Of a stretch of DNA of 64,000 nucleotides, positions 1 through 9,022 are shown piece by piece. How positions within the stretch are numbered: the first letter of the stretch is position 1; each line of letters starts with the position of its first letter. Under the pieces are notes generated by a model. It saw nothing but the letters and a program-made list of their open reading frames with translations. It searched no databases and was not told where the DNA came from. The DNA comes from JAGTVG01 sp964543195 (lineage in GTDB: Bacteria; Bacteroidota; Bacteroidia; Cytophagales; Cyclobacteriaceae): assembly GCA_964543195.1 (NCBI GenBank), contig CAZIXF010000029.1, forward strand, positions 1-64,000. The letters run 5' to 3'. The position numbers and the translations under genes are program-made.

Positions 1-269
1 ATTGCGCTTAATCGGCCCTTCGGGCGAAAAATTTATGAATTTTTCGGGTTAAAATTATACAATGATCGCAATTTTAAAAAATAGATCCGGGAGATGGATG
101 ATTATTATAATAATTTATCCCGGATTATTCATTAGAGCATAAATTCCTGAAAATCAAATAGTTTTTAATGAGGGTCATTAGAAATTTTTATCTGTAATAT
201 TCACATTTAGAGAGAGTTACGTGTATATTTTATGTTCTAATAACGGATCTGGGTTTATCCAATAATTAG

Positions 270-443
270 GTTCAAACAGTCCGGCCACTTAAATCATTTT
301 CCAGATATAATTCCAAAGGACAACTGATCAAAAGCCTAAAGAACAGTAAAAACCTTGATCTGAACGGTTTTGAGGGAAACATATTCCTGCTCCATATCCT
401 GTATAAGGACCAGCACATTATAAAGAAAGTTTTCCGTTTTTAG
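270..443 (+). pseudogene. Remnant of a type IX secretion C-terminal sorting domain
   Basis: A stop at 267-269 is followed by 57 open codons ending in TAG at 441-443. The last 45 or so residues read like the C-terminal sorting domain that Bacteroidota use for type IX secretion: a YNSKGQLIKS strand, then LDLNGFEGNIFLLHI, then a final basic HIIKKVFRF strand. No start codon or cargo domain precedes it; bases 1-269 hold no convincing gene, only AT-rich sequence. I infer the 3' end of a lost secreted protein gene. The match is by eye, and a chance ORF is possible. Confidence 0.5.
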
Positions 444-476
444 ATAATCAGGTCAAAAAATCAGGATCCGCTATCC

Positions 477-1475
477 TTATTCAAGATTATGTTCTTTAAG
501 ATATCCACTGGAAATTACCGTCATGTCAATATTATCCTTATTCACTACCATGGAAGGCAGCAGGATAGAAGGGATCATTTTCTGCCCATTGTTAATATAT
601 TGATTGGCTTCAGTTATTGGTTCGCCACGGGCTAATTTAATAGCAGCATTGACTGCAGCAAAAGAAATGGCTTCAATGGGTTTATAAACCGTCATGGTTT
701 GATTCCCGGCAAGAATATTCCGTATAGCTTCTGCCTCGGCGTCCTGTCCGGATACGAGCACCTCTCCCGCCATATTCACTTCTTTTAGTGCGATTATTGC
801 ACCCTGAGCAAGGGCATCATTGGCACATAATACCGCATCAATATCACGAGTCTGTTCAAGGACATTTTTCATATGCCGGTATCCTTCTTCTGTTTTCCAG
901 TCGTTCACACAGGAATCATATACCACATTAATATCACCCTTTTCTATGAGAGGTTGCAGCACACTGATCCAGCCGAATTTGATGAAAAAGGAATTATAAT
1001 CTGATGGAGGGCCGCATATTAAAACATAATTTCCTATGGGTTCCCTTTTACTGAGATAATTGGCCATAAGTTCACCCACATTCGAATTATCGAAGGAGAC
1101 ATAATAATCCAAATTACAGTTTTGGATCAAACGGTCGTAAGATATGACCGGTACCTCTTTAGAATGGGCTAATTTCACAATGGCGGCTGCCTGTTCACTG
1201 TTAGCAGCAACCACCACCAGCACATCAATATTCTTTTTAAGCATTTCCTGCGCCTGTTCGAACTGCCTCTTTATATCACCCATTGCTGAATCAATCAACA
1301 CCGTAGCACCCAGATCTTCTGCTTTGGATACGAACATTTCCATATCTTTGTACCATCTTTCCGAAGAAAAATCATCCAATAAAAATCCTATTTTAACTTT
1401 GTTTTTACCGCAATCCTGAAAGATAAAGGACAAGAATAAAAGAATAATGGCGAGTTTAAAAAATCTCAGTAACAT
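477..1475 (-). CDS. XylF-like periplasmic sugar-binding protein
   Basis: A 332-residue type I periplasmic binding protein of the D-xylose/ribose (XylF-like) family, which captures a sugar for an ABC transporter or sensor. The N-terminus has a basic start and a long hydrophobic segment ending in QDC-GK at residues 20-24, so it is exported and possibly a lipoprotein, although the lipobox is poor. Typical motifs are VKIGFLLDD, VISYDRLI near 112, YVSFDNSNVGELMA near 125 and VSGQDAEAEAI near 240. No permease or ATPase gene lies nearby, so the partner is unknown. It is divergent from the gene at 1810. The ATG at 1473-1475 gives a good signal peptide. Confidence 0.85.
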   Translation of the reverse strand: MLLRFFKLAIILLFLSFIFQDCGKNKVKIGFLLDDFSSERWYKDMEMFVSKAEDLGATVLIDSAMGDIKRQFEQAQEMLKKNIDVLVVVAANSEQAAAIVKLAHSKEVPVISYDRLIQNCNLDYYVSFDNSNVGELMANYLSKREPIGNYVLICGPPSDYNSFFIKFGWISVLQPLIEKGDINVVYDSCVNDWKTEEGYRHMKNVLEQTRDIDAVLCANDALAQGAIIALKEVNMAGEVLVSGQDAEAEAIRNILAGNQTMTVYKPIEAISFAAVNAAIKLARGEPITEANQYINNGQKMIPSILLPSMVVNKDNIDMTVISSGYLKEHNLE

Positions 1476-1809
1476 GATGATAAAATTTTTGTTATAGAAT
1501 AATAATCATTCCAGCACTGCCTTAGCGTATTTAAGATATGAAAAAAAATGATCAGGATCAATTGATTTTGAAATTATATAATTCTTAATATTATAAATTT
1601 TTTTGACTGAATATTTTTAGATTTTTAATTTTAAATAGTTCAGCATATAAATTAAACATAATAACCCGCATAAAATGGCTTAAATATTCATTTATTAAGT
1701 ATTTTTATAATATATTTTTTAATCCCTTTGTGGAACTAATTACGGATAATATCGTTATAATTGTTGACTTCACATTTATAAGAAAGGTCTTAAAATATAT
1801 ATATCTGCA
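1476..1809. other. AT-rich divergent intergenic region
   Basis: It separates two divergent genes and is very AT-rich. It must hold both promoters, but I see no clear operator, hairpin or small ORF. Confidence 0.5.
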
Positions 1810-4233
1810 TTGAGGTTTTATTTACTGTTCATACTTTCGGCTATCCTGCTATCCTTCAGCGCAGATGCTCAGAAAAAACTTTCCTCCCATAAAATCACAA
1901 AACCGATAAAAATAGACGGCATCCTCAATGAAGAGGCATGGTCCGAAGCCGGGAAGGCTTCAGGTTTTGTTCAACGCGGACCGGTACCCGGTTCGGATCC
2001 TTCCCAGGTTACAGAAGTAAGCATACTTTACAATAACACATACATTTATGTGGGTGCCTGGTTATATGATGAGAATCCCGAAGGGATAATGACTGAATTG
2101 AATGGTCGTGATCAGAGCGGCAATACTGACATGTTTACCGTATATTTCGATACTTACAGAGATGGTCTGAGCGCTTTTGAATTCTCCCTCACCGCCGCAG
2201 GAGTGCAGCGTGATTCCAGGATCAGTCCGGGTAACTATGACTTGAACTGGAATGTGGGCTGGTACAGTGAAGTGACCATCACCAATGAAGGCTGGTTTGT
2301 CGAGATGGAGATCCCGTTATCCGTACTCCGTTTTCCTGCAAAGGATGTACAGGAATGGGGCCTTAATTTCAGGCGGGTTATTCAACGGAATAACGAGTCG
2401 GTATACTGGAATGAGATCAATCCCCGGATTAACGGATTTGTGAATCAATTCGGCTTGTTAACCGATCTCGAAGGTATCAAAACACCACTCCGGTTATCAG
2501 TAATTCCTTATTTATCTGCCTACCTGAATCGTCATTATGACCCGGAGACCAATACTGCCGGTACCGGGACTAATATCAGAGGTGGAATGGATATTAAGTA
2601 CGGGATCAATGATGCTTTTACCCTGGATATGATGCTGGTGCCTGATTTCGGACAGGTGGTATCGGACAACAATGTATTGAACCTGGGGCCCTATGAAGTG
2701 TACAATACAGAAAGAAGGCAGTTTTTCATAGAAGGAACCGAGCTTTTTGAAAAAGCAAATATTTTTTATTCGAGAAGGATTGGCGGTAAACCGGTAATGT
2801 ATGATCAGGTGGGTGATCAGTTGGAAGCAGGTGAGGAGATCGTATCCAATCCGACCGAATCAAGGATCATCAATGCCACCAAGATTTCGGGAAGAACTAA
2901 AGGTGGATTGGGCATAGGATTTTTAAATGCATTGACGAACCGGACTTCTGCAGTGATCCGCGATGAGCAGGGTGAGGAAAGGGAGATAATTACTTCTCCT
3001 TTGGTTAATTATAACGTAAGCGTGATCGATCAATCCCTGAAAAATAATTCCTATGTCAGTTTTATCAATACCAATGTAACCCGGTTCGAAGGATTTGCCG
3101 ATGCCAATGTTTCAGGTACGTCGATGAGGTTATCGGACAAGACCAACATGTATGCTTTTGGTGGTAAGGCGATTGTTTCTCATTTATATGGTTTCCCGGA
3201 ACAGGATAATGATACGGGATTCAACACGAATTTCTGGGTTGGCAAGACGAGTGGCAATATCCTGTACAGGGTGGGCCACAACCTCGAATCCGATAACTAT
3301 AATCCCAATGATCTGGGTTTTGTACGCGCAGTTAATGATAATAATTTCTATGCCAATATAGAGTACAGGGAATATGATCCGTTTTATAAATTCCTGAACT
3401 TCAGGGCCGGGTTTGGTGTAAACTACTTTCGTGAATATAAGCCCAATGTCTTCACAGGACTGGAATTCGAAACATCTGTTCGTGCCACATTTAAAAATTT
3501 CCTGACCACACGGGTCTGGTTCGATATTTCACCGCTCGAAAGTAAGGAGTTTGACGACACAAGGACTGCCGGTGTCTTCATTTATGAACCCAGTTATCAT
3601 AATTTAGGTGTTTCATTCTATACCGATTCAAGGAAAAAATTCAGAATGTCGAGCTGGATGTATTATTATCAAACTTCACAATCCGGCCGGAATTATGTTT
3701 CAATGAGCCTTTCACCCCGCCTGAGAATTAACGACCAGCTTTCCATATCTACCAGCCTTTCCGGCAGCAACAGCAGCAACAGCATCGGGTATGTCAGTAC
3801 TACCGGTGATGACATTAATTTCGGGGTCCGGGATATTACCTCCTTTACAAATATCGTGACCACAAAATTTACTTTCAACCGCGAAATGGATCTATACTTC
3901 AGGATGCGTCATTACTGGTCGAGTGCACAGTACAAGGATTATTACACCCTTGGCAGTGAAGGGAGGTTACACGACACCGATTATTCCGATAGTCACGACG
4001 TGAATTTTACTTCTTTTAATATCGATATGGTTTATACCTGGATCTTTTCACCGGCAAGTGAATTCAGTGTGGTATGGAAAAGTTCGGCCCTTAATCAAAC
4101 CGACCGGCCCGAATATAATTATTATGAAAATTTCATGAGTACCTTCGATGCCGGAAGGGATAACAGTATTTCTTTCAAGGTGTTGTATTACCTCGATTAT
4201 GTAATGCTTACCCGGTCAAGGCACGCTGGCTGA
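1810..4233 (+). CDS. DUF5916 outer-membrane protein with CBM9-like domain
   Basis: An 807-residue secreted protein. A signal peptide ends at ADAQ near residue 20. A CBM9-like domain follows (KIDGILNEEAW near 33-43, YVGAWLYDENPEG near 77), then a long DUF5916 beta-barrel part with ERRQFFIEG near 300, which is a family hallmark. It ends in a short YYLDYVMLTRSRHAG strand, consistent with outer-membrane insertion. Such proteins sit in Bacteroidota envelopes; their substrates are not established. The start is TTG at 1810; no ATG precedes the signal peptide in frame, so the start is uncertain. A paralogue lies at 6824-9022 on the other strand. Confidence 0.85.
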   Translation: MRFYLLFILSAILLSFSADAQKKLSSHKITKPIKIDGILNEEAWSEAGKASGFVQRGPVPGSDPSQVTEVSILYNNTYIYVGAWLYDENPEGIMTELNGRDQSGNTDMFTVYFDTYRDGLSAFEFSLTAAGVQRDSRISPGNYDLNWNVGWYSEVTITNEGWFVEMEIPLSVLRFPAKDVQEWGLNFRRVIQRNNESVYWNEINPRINGFVNQFGLLTDLEGIKTPLRLSVIPYLSAYLNRHYDPETNTAGTGTNIRGGMDIKYGINDAFTLDMMLVPDFGQVVSDNNVLNLGPYEVYNTERRQFFIEGTELFEKANIFYSRRIGGKPVMYDQVGDQLEAGEEIVSNPTESRIINATKISGRTKGGLGIGFLNALTNRTSAVIRDEQGEEREIITSPLVNYNVSVIDQSLKNNSYVSFINTNVTRFEGFADANVSGTSMRLSDKTNMYAFGGKAIVSHLYGFPEQDNDTGFNTNFWVGKTSGNILYRVGHNLESDNYNPNDLGFVRAVNDNNFYANIEYREYDPFYKFLNFRAGFGVNYFREYKPNVFTGLEFETSVRATFKNFLTTRVWFDISPLESKEFDDTRTAGVFIYEPSYHNLGVSFYTDSRKKFRMSSWMYYYQTSQSGRNYVSMSLSPRLRINDQLSISTSLSGSNSSNSIGYVSTTGDDINFGVRDITSFTNIVTTKFTFNREMDLYFRMRHYWSSAQYKDYYTLGSEGRLHDTDYSDSHDVNFTSFNIDMVYTWIFSPASEFSVVWKSSALNQTDRPEYNYYENFMSTFDAGRDNSISFKVLYYLDYVMLTRSRHAG

Positions 4234-4325
4234 GTATACGATTCTGAACCGGACGTTTCATCAATCCTTAATTCTTGGTTAAAAATTTCACAAATCCTCT
4301 AATTATTTTTAATATTGATAACAAC

Positions 4326-4361
4326 GGGGGATCTGGTATAATTCAGATACCTCCTGTTTTT
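4326..4361 (+). terminator. Possible intrinsic terminator
   Basis: A GGGGGATCTG arm and a CAGATACCTCC arm can pair around an AT-rich loop with one mismatch, followed by TGTTTTTA. It lies 92 bases after the DUF5916 gene and before the oxidoreductase operon. Confidence 0.4.
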
Positions 4362-4431
4362 ACTATCAATGATTTTTTGTATTCTTATTAACAAAGAGAT
4401 CTTTTTATTTAATCAAAAAAACTAAATTCTT

Positions 4432-5589
4432 ATGAAACGAAAAGTGAAAATGGGCATGGTTGGAGGAGGGAGAGGTGCCTTTATCGGAGCAGTCCACAGA
4501 ATTGCCGCCCTTATGGACGGTCATATCGAAATGGTCTGTGGTGCTTTGAGTTCGGACCCGGAAAAAGCCAGAGCTTCCGGTAAAGACTGGTATCTTCCGG
4601 AAGACCGGTCCTATGGATCCTATCAGGAGATGATAGAAAAAGAAGCGCAGCTTCCTGAAGGTGAACGGATGGATATGGTAGCCATCGTTACCCCTAACCA
4701 TCTGCATTATGAGCCGGCAAGGCTGGCCCTTGAAAATGGTTTCCATGTAGTATGTGACAAACCCCTGTCATTTAATGTGGAAGAAGCACAAAAACTGGCC
4801 GACCTGGTAGATAAAACCGGGCTTGTCTTTGCCCTTACCCATACCTACACCGGATACCCCATGGTAAAAGAAGCCCGGGATCTCATCAAATCCGGTAAAT
4901 TCGGCAAGCTCAGGAAAGTGGTAGTCGAATACCCGCAAGGCTGGTTGTCCACACCGATCGAACAATCCGGACAAAAGCAGGCTGACTGGCGCACGGATCC
5001 GCAGCGATCGGGGAAAGCCGGTTCGGTAGGAGATATTGGAACGCATGCGGAAAATCTTGCCGAATACATTACCGGATTAAAGATCACCGAATTATGTGCC
5101 GATGTATCCACCTTTGTGGAAGGCCGGAAACTGGATGATGATGCCAATGTACTGATCCGGATGGAAAATGGAGTGAAAGGGGTATTACACTGCAGCCAGG
5201 TCAGTGCCGGAGAGGAAAATAACATTAACATACGCGTTTATGGTGAAAAAGGAGGCCTGGAATGGCATCAGCATGATCCCAACACCCTTCTGATCAAACA
5301 CCTTGACAAACCCATGGAAGTGTACCGTACCGGGGCGGATAAATCCTATCTTGAAGATTCGGCCATGGCCCATACCAGAACGCCCGGTGGCCATCCGGAA
5401 GGTTATCTGGAAGCCTTTGCCAATATTTATAAAAGTGCCGCCATGGTGATTCAGGCCGGGTGGGAAGGAAAGGAGCCTGATCCGCTTTATACCGATTTTC
5501 CCACCGTTCACGATGGTCTTCGCGGCATGAAGTTTATCGATGCCGTTATATCATCGGGAGAAAAGAATGCCCAATGGATAAATGTCTAA
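4432..5589 (+). CDS. Gfo/Idh/MocA family oxidoreductase (cytosolic)
   Basis: A 385-residue NAD(P)-dependent oxidoreductase of the Gfo/Idh/MocA family without a signal peptide. The Rossmann motif is MGMVGGGRGAF at 7-17. The family EKP motif reads CDKPLSF near 108, keeping the catalytic Lys, and the downstream VGDIGTHAENLAEYI near 200 carries the usual GxHxxD/N-type His. The gene is followed after 17 bases by a sugar-isomerase-like gene, so the two probably act in one sugar or cyclitol catabolic step. The exact substrate cannot be read from sequence. Confidence 0.88.
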   Translation: MKRKVKMGMVGGGRGAFIGAVHRIAALMDGHIEMVCGALSSDPEKARASGKDWYLPEDRSYGSYQEMIEKEAQLPEGERMDMVAIVTPNHLHYEPARLALENGFHVVCDKPLSFNVEEAQKLADLVDKTGLVFALTHTYTGYPMVKEARDLIKSGKFGKLRKVVVEYPQGWLSTPIEQSGQKQADWRTDPQRSGKAGSVGDIGTHAENLAEYITGLKITELCADVSTFVEGRKLDDDANVLIRMENGVKGVLHCSQVSAGEENNINIRVYGEKGGLEWHQHDPNTLLIKHLDKPMEVYRTGADKSYLEDSAMAHTRTPGGHPEGYLEAFANIYKSAAMVIQAGWEGKEPDPLYTDFPTVHDGLRGMKFIDAVISSGEKNAQWINV

Positions 5590-5606
5590 CCTAAAAGAAA
5601 GAAATC

Positions 5607-6653
5607 ATGAAAGGACCAGGAGTATATTTAGCTCAATTCATGGGCGATGAAGCCCCTTTTAACAATCTTGAAAATATTTGTGAATACATGGCCGGCCTCG
5701 GCTACGAGGGTGTACAGCTTCCTTCATGGGATGCCCGGTGTGTAGACCTGAAAAAGCTGGCGGAAAGCAAAGATTATGTGGACGAGGTAAAGGGCACCGT
5801 AGAAAGCAAAGGTCTGAAGATCACCGAGCTGGGAGCCCATCTCCAGGGACAGCTGGTGGCGGTACACCCGGCATATGATATGCTTTTCGATGGATTTGCT
5901 CCCGAAGAATATCATAATAATCCTGCAAAAAGGGCCGAATGGGCGGTACAGCAGATGAAGTACACGGCAAAAGCCAGTAAAAATCTTGGATTACCTGCCG
6001 TGGTGGCTTTTTCAGGCGCCCTGTTATGGCCGTATATGTATCCTTGGCCACAAAGGCCGGCCGGGCTTGTGGATGAGGGGTTCAAGGAGCTGGCCAGAAA
6101 ATGGAAACCCATTATCGATGAATTCGAGGATAACGGGATCGATCTCTGTTTTGAAGTGCATCCCAACGAAGACGTCCATGATGGCGTTACCTTTGAGCGG
6201 TTCCTGGAAGCTTCCGGTAATCATAAAAGGGTGAATATGCTGTATGACCCCAGTCATTTTGTTTTACAGCAGCTCGATTACATCAGCCATATCGACGTGT
6301 ATCATGAATTCATCAAAATGTTCCATGTCAAGGATGCCGAGTTCAATCCCACTGCCAAATCGGGTGTGTATGGCGGCTACCAGGACTGGGTAGACCGCCC
6401 GGGAAGGTTCCGGTCACTGGGTGATGGCCAGGTCGATTTCAAATCCATATTCAGTAAGCTGGCCCAGTATGATTTTGATGGATGGGCTGTGCTGGAATGG
6501 GAATGTTGCCTCAAAAATCCCGAAGATGGCGCCAAAGAAGGCGCTCCTTTCATCCGTGAGCATATGATCAAAAAGACCGGAAAAACCTTCGATGATTTTG
6601 CCGGATCGGGAGCCGACCGGGAAACCAATAAAAAGGTGCTGGGGATTAAGTAG
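5607..6653 (+). CDS. Sugar phosphate isomerase/epimerase (xylose isomerase-like TIM barrel)
   Basis: A 348-residue AP-endonuclease-2/xylose-isomerase-like TIM barrel. Metal-ligand segments are visible: CFEVHPNEDVHDG near 180 (Glu and His), YDPSHF near 215 (Asp and His), FHVKDAEF near 240 and AVLEWE near 295 (Glu). It is the second gene of an operon with the Gfo/Idh/MocA oxidoreductase; this pairing is common in Bacteroidota polyol and sugar catabolism, where one enzyme oxidises and the other isomerises or epimerises. There is no signal peptide, so it is cytosolic. Substrate unknown. Confidence 0.87.
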   Translation: MKGPGVYLAQFMGDEAPFNNLENICEYMAGLGYEGVQLPSWDARCVDLKKLAESKDYVDEVKGTVESKGLKITELGAHLQGQLVAVHPAYDMLFDGFAPEEYHNNPAKRAEWAVQQMKYTAKASKNLGLPAVVAFSGALLWPYMYPWPQRPAGLVDEGFKELARKWKPIIDEFEDNGIDLCFEVHPNEDVHDGVTFERFLEASGNHKRVNMLYDPSHFVLQQLDYISHIDVYHEFIKMFHVKDAEFNPTAKSGVYGGYQDWVDRPGRFRSLGDGQVDFKSIFSKLAQYDFDGWAVLEWECCLKNPEDGAKEGAPFIREHMIKKTGKTFDDFAGSGADRETNKKVLGIK

Positions 6654-6720
6654 TTGATGAAGTACCGGAATTGAGAAGTCCGGTTAGATACCCTCATCCC
6701 GGCAAATGAGACAGATAATG

Positions 6721-6751
6721 TTCGTCCGGTCACCCGGTGTGGTCGGACGAA
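6721..6751. terminator. Hairpin between convergent genes
   Basis: TTCGTCCG at 6721-6728 pairs perfectly with CGGACGAA at 6744-6751 around a 15-base loop, between the stops of the convergent genes at 6653 and 6824. There is no long T-run, so it may be a weak bidirectional terminator. Confidence 0.5.
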
Positions 6752-6823
6752 TTGTTTAATAACGGGTTGATTAATATTGGGCAGATAAAACCCATGCAGT
6801 GGATCTGATCTGAAATCCCGGTT

Positions 6824-9022
6824 TCAGAACCTGAAACTATAATTTATCTTGAAACGTACCGTGTTTTCTTCCATCACCAGCCGCTCCCGGTCGAAGGAAG
6901 GCCGTATGATCGAGTTCCAGACCAGGTAAATCTCATTGCCGGGCTTAAGGATCCAGCGGAACCTCGATTGGCCGCCCCATTGTTCTGAAATATTATCATA
7001 TTGAATAAAATTAGATAATGAAATATCCGGATTAAAGTAAATATCAGCCTTTATCCGGTATACGCTTGTGGTGAATTCTCCGGCAGGCAAGCGGATAAAA
7101 TTCTGCTCCATCTCCATGCCCACGAAAAATGGTACATTGATCTTCCATCCGGATAGAACCAGCCATTTCACGATCTCTCCATTGAAAAAATTACCCCATT
7201 CTATTTCACTACCGATCCAGAAATTCCTCCGCTGGGCAGTATAAGCTTCCACACTCTGCTGCCAGAATGTATAGGTGCCTGCAGGTATCACTACACTGTC
7301 CCTGGGGAAAATATTAAAATTCCCGTCGAGGAATTCAAAGGTGTTGTTCAGCGTGTATTCCAGTTTTTCCCCCGACCGGAACTCAAATTCAGCTATTTTA
7401 ATGAATGCATCCCTTGTTAAAAGTTCATTGTTCATATCGGTAATGTAATCGAACCGCCCACCCGTATTGATCTGCAGGAGACCGAATTTATTGGGCCTGG
7501 GACCGATATTAAGTGTGGTATAGGTTTCTCTAATCCCGGTTCTCGGGACAAAACCAGCCCCGGCCCTGAAATTTTCACCGACCTGCTGGTGCCCAAGCCG
7601 GAAATCGATAAAATCATTCGGATAGCTTATATCGGCCCCGAATGAAAACTGCTGATCGTCATAGCCGGGTGTATTTGATTTCAGGCCGAACGCTGTAAAG
7701 ACGAGATTTTTATTCCCCTGAAACGAGGAGGCGGCTAGCTTTACATCAGCACCGGCCAGCCAGTTCCCGCCGGCATTAATGGCATCCCCTTTTGTACCGA
7801 TAAGTCCTATATAAGATTGTTTCCCAATATTACGGGAGACCCGGGCAACTGAAAAATTGCGGTATGAAGAATCGGTTTTATCAGTGATGTTAAGGGCTCC
7901 GATGTTCCACCGGCCGGCCTGTCCCGCCAGCTTGGCTCCCCCGATGATGGGCACCGGATTACCCTGGCTGTCCAGCCCGATCCTTCTCGAAAAATAGGGT
8001 ATCATCCGGCTGCCGTAACGATTTCCTGCATCACCGTTAAATCCAAAGTTGAAATAATTGGCCCCGTCAAGGAAAAAATTTCTTTTTTCAGGAAAAAATA
8101 AAGCAAACCGGGTGAGGTTAACCTGCCGGCTGTCCACCTCCGTTTGCGCAAAATCCGTGTTGAACGTTAAGGCGGCATTCAACCCCGACGACAGTTGATA
8201 AAAAATATCCCCACCGGCGTCAAGGAGGAACTCATTTTCCGACCCGTTTTTCCGGTTCATGCCGATCAATCCATAGGGCCGGATATCGATGCCCACCCCC
8301 TGGGATAATCCTTCCAGCCCGGTCAATTGGCCGGCATCCGAAACCTGAAACCGGTAGGAGTCCAGGTTGGCGACCGGCCAGTAGGAACTTTCAAGCCGCC
8401 GGCGGATATGCCGGATCAGCTTCAACCCCCAGGTATCCTGGCCGGGTTTGAAGTTCAGCGTAAGAAAGGGAATGGCGATTTCAGCATCCCAGCCCTGGTC
8501 ATGGATCTTTGCCTTGCCATCCCAGAGACCATCCCATTGTTTGTTAAAGGCTGCCCCGTTCTCACTGACCAGGGCATCACCGATCGATCCGCGGGGGCCT
8601 ATCTGAAACCAGAATCCATTTCGCCCGTCAAGGAAGGTGTCCAGAATGATCTGTACCCGGTCATCTTCTCCGAGACTGATATCCCTAAGCAGTTCCTTTG
8701 CCGTGATCCTTTCTGGATCATCAAAACATCGGAAACCGAAATATAACATCTTGTCGGAATAGCATATATATACTTCAGTTGGCTGGGAAGCAGCTTCTCC
8801 GGTATCGGGTTCGCGCTGGGTAAATCCGGTGACCGGGGATGCCTTCTGCCAGGCTTCGTCATCAAGTATTCCATCGATCCTGGGAGGGGTAATAATATGT
8901 GCAGCTTTTACAGCGGGCTGGGCGGCGATCCTGTTCCCGGAAATTGAAACGGACATCAGAATAATTAAAAGGATATTAAAAAGGAAATTCTTCCTCGCCA
9001 AGTTCGGATTCTTCCATTTCAT
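6824..9022 (-). CDS. DUF5916 outer-membrane protein with CBM9-like domain
   Basis: A 732-residue paralogue of the protein at 1810. The ATG at 9020-9022 is chosen because the protein then begins MKWKNPNLARKNFLFN, a proper signal peptide (basic start, hydrophobic core, cleavage near IAAQ). A longer ORF reading from 9127 would overlap the upstream gene by 152 bases. Even so the chosen start overlaps the polyferredoxin stop by 47 bases, so translation may be coupled. Motifs: RIDGILDDEAWQKA (CBM9-like), FFPEKRNFFLDG near 325 (DUF5916), and a final VRFKINYSFRF aromatic-ended beta strand typical of outer-membrane barrels. Confidence 0.83.
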   Translation of the reverse strand: MKWKNPNLARKNFLFNILLIILMSVSISGNRIAAQPAVKAAHIITPPRIDGILDDEAWQKASPVTGFTQREPDTGEAASQPTEVYICYSDKMLYFGFRCFDDPERITAKELLRDISLGEDDRVQIILDTFLDGRNGFWFQIGPRGSIGDALVSENGAAFNKQWDGLWDGKAKIHDQGWDAEIAIPFLTLNFKPGQDTWGLKLIRHIRRRLESSYWPVANLDSYRFQVSDAGQLTGLEGLSQGVGIDIRPYGLIGMNRKNGSENEFLLDAGGDIFYQLSSGLNAALTFNTDFAQTEVDSRQVNLTRFALFFPEKRNFFLDGANYFNFGFNGDAGNRYGSRMIPYFSRRIGLDSQGNPVPIIGGAKLAGQAGRWNIGALNITDKTDSSYRNFSVARVSRNIGKQSYIGLIGTKGDAINAGGNWLAGADVKLAASSFQGNKNLVFTAFGLKSNTPGYDDQQFSFGADISYPNDFIDFRLGHQQVGENFRAGAGFVPRTGIRETYTTLNIGPRPNKFGLLQINTGGRFDYITDMNNELLTRDAFIKIAEFEFRSGEKLEYTLNNTFEFLDGNFNIFPRDSVVIPAGTYTFWQQSVEAYTAQRRNFWIGSEIEWGNFFNGEIVKWLVLSGWKINVPFFVGMEMEQNFIRLPAGEFTTSVYRIKADIYFNPDISLSNFIQYDNISEQWGGQSRFRWILKPGNEIYLVWNSIIRPSFDRERLVMEENTVRFKINYSFRF

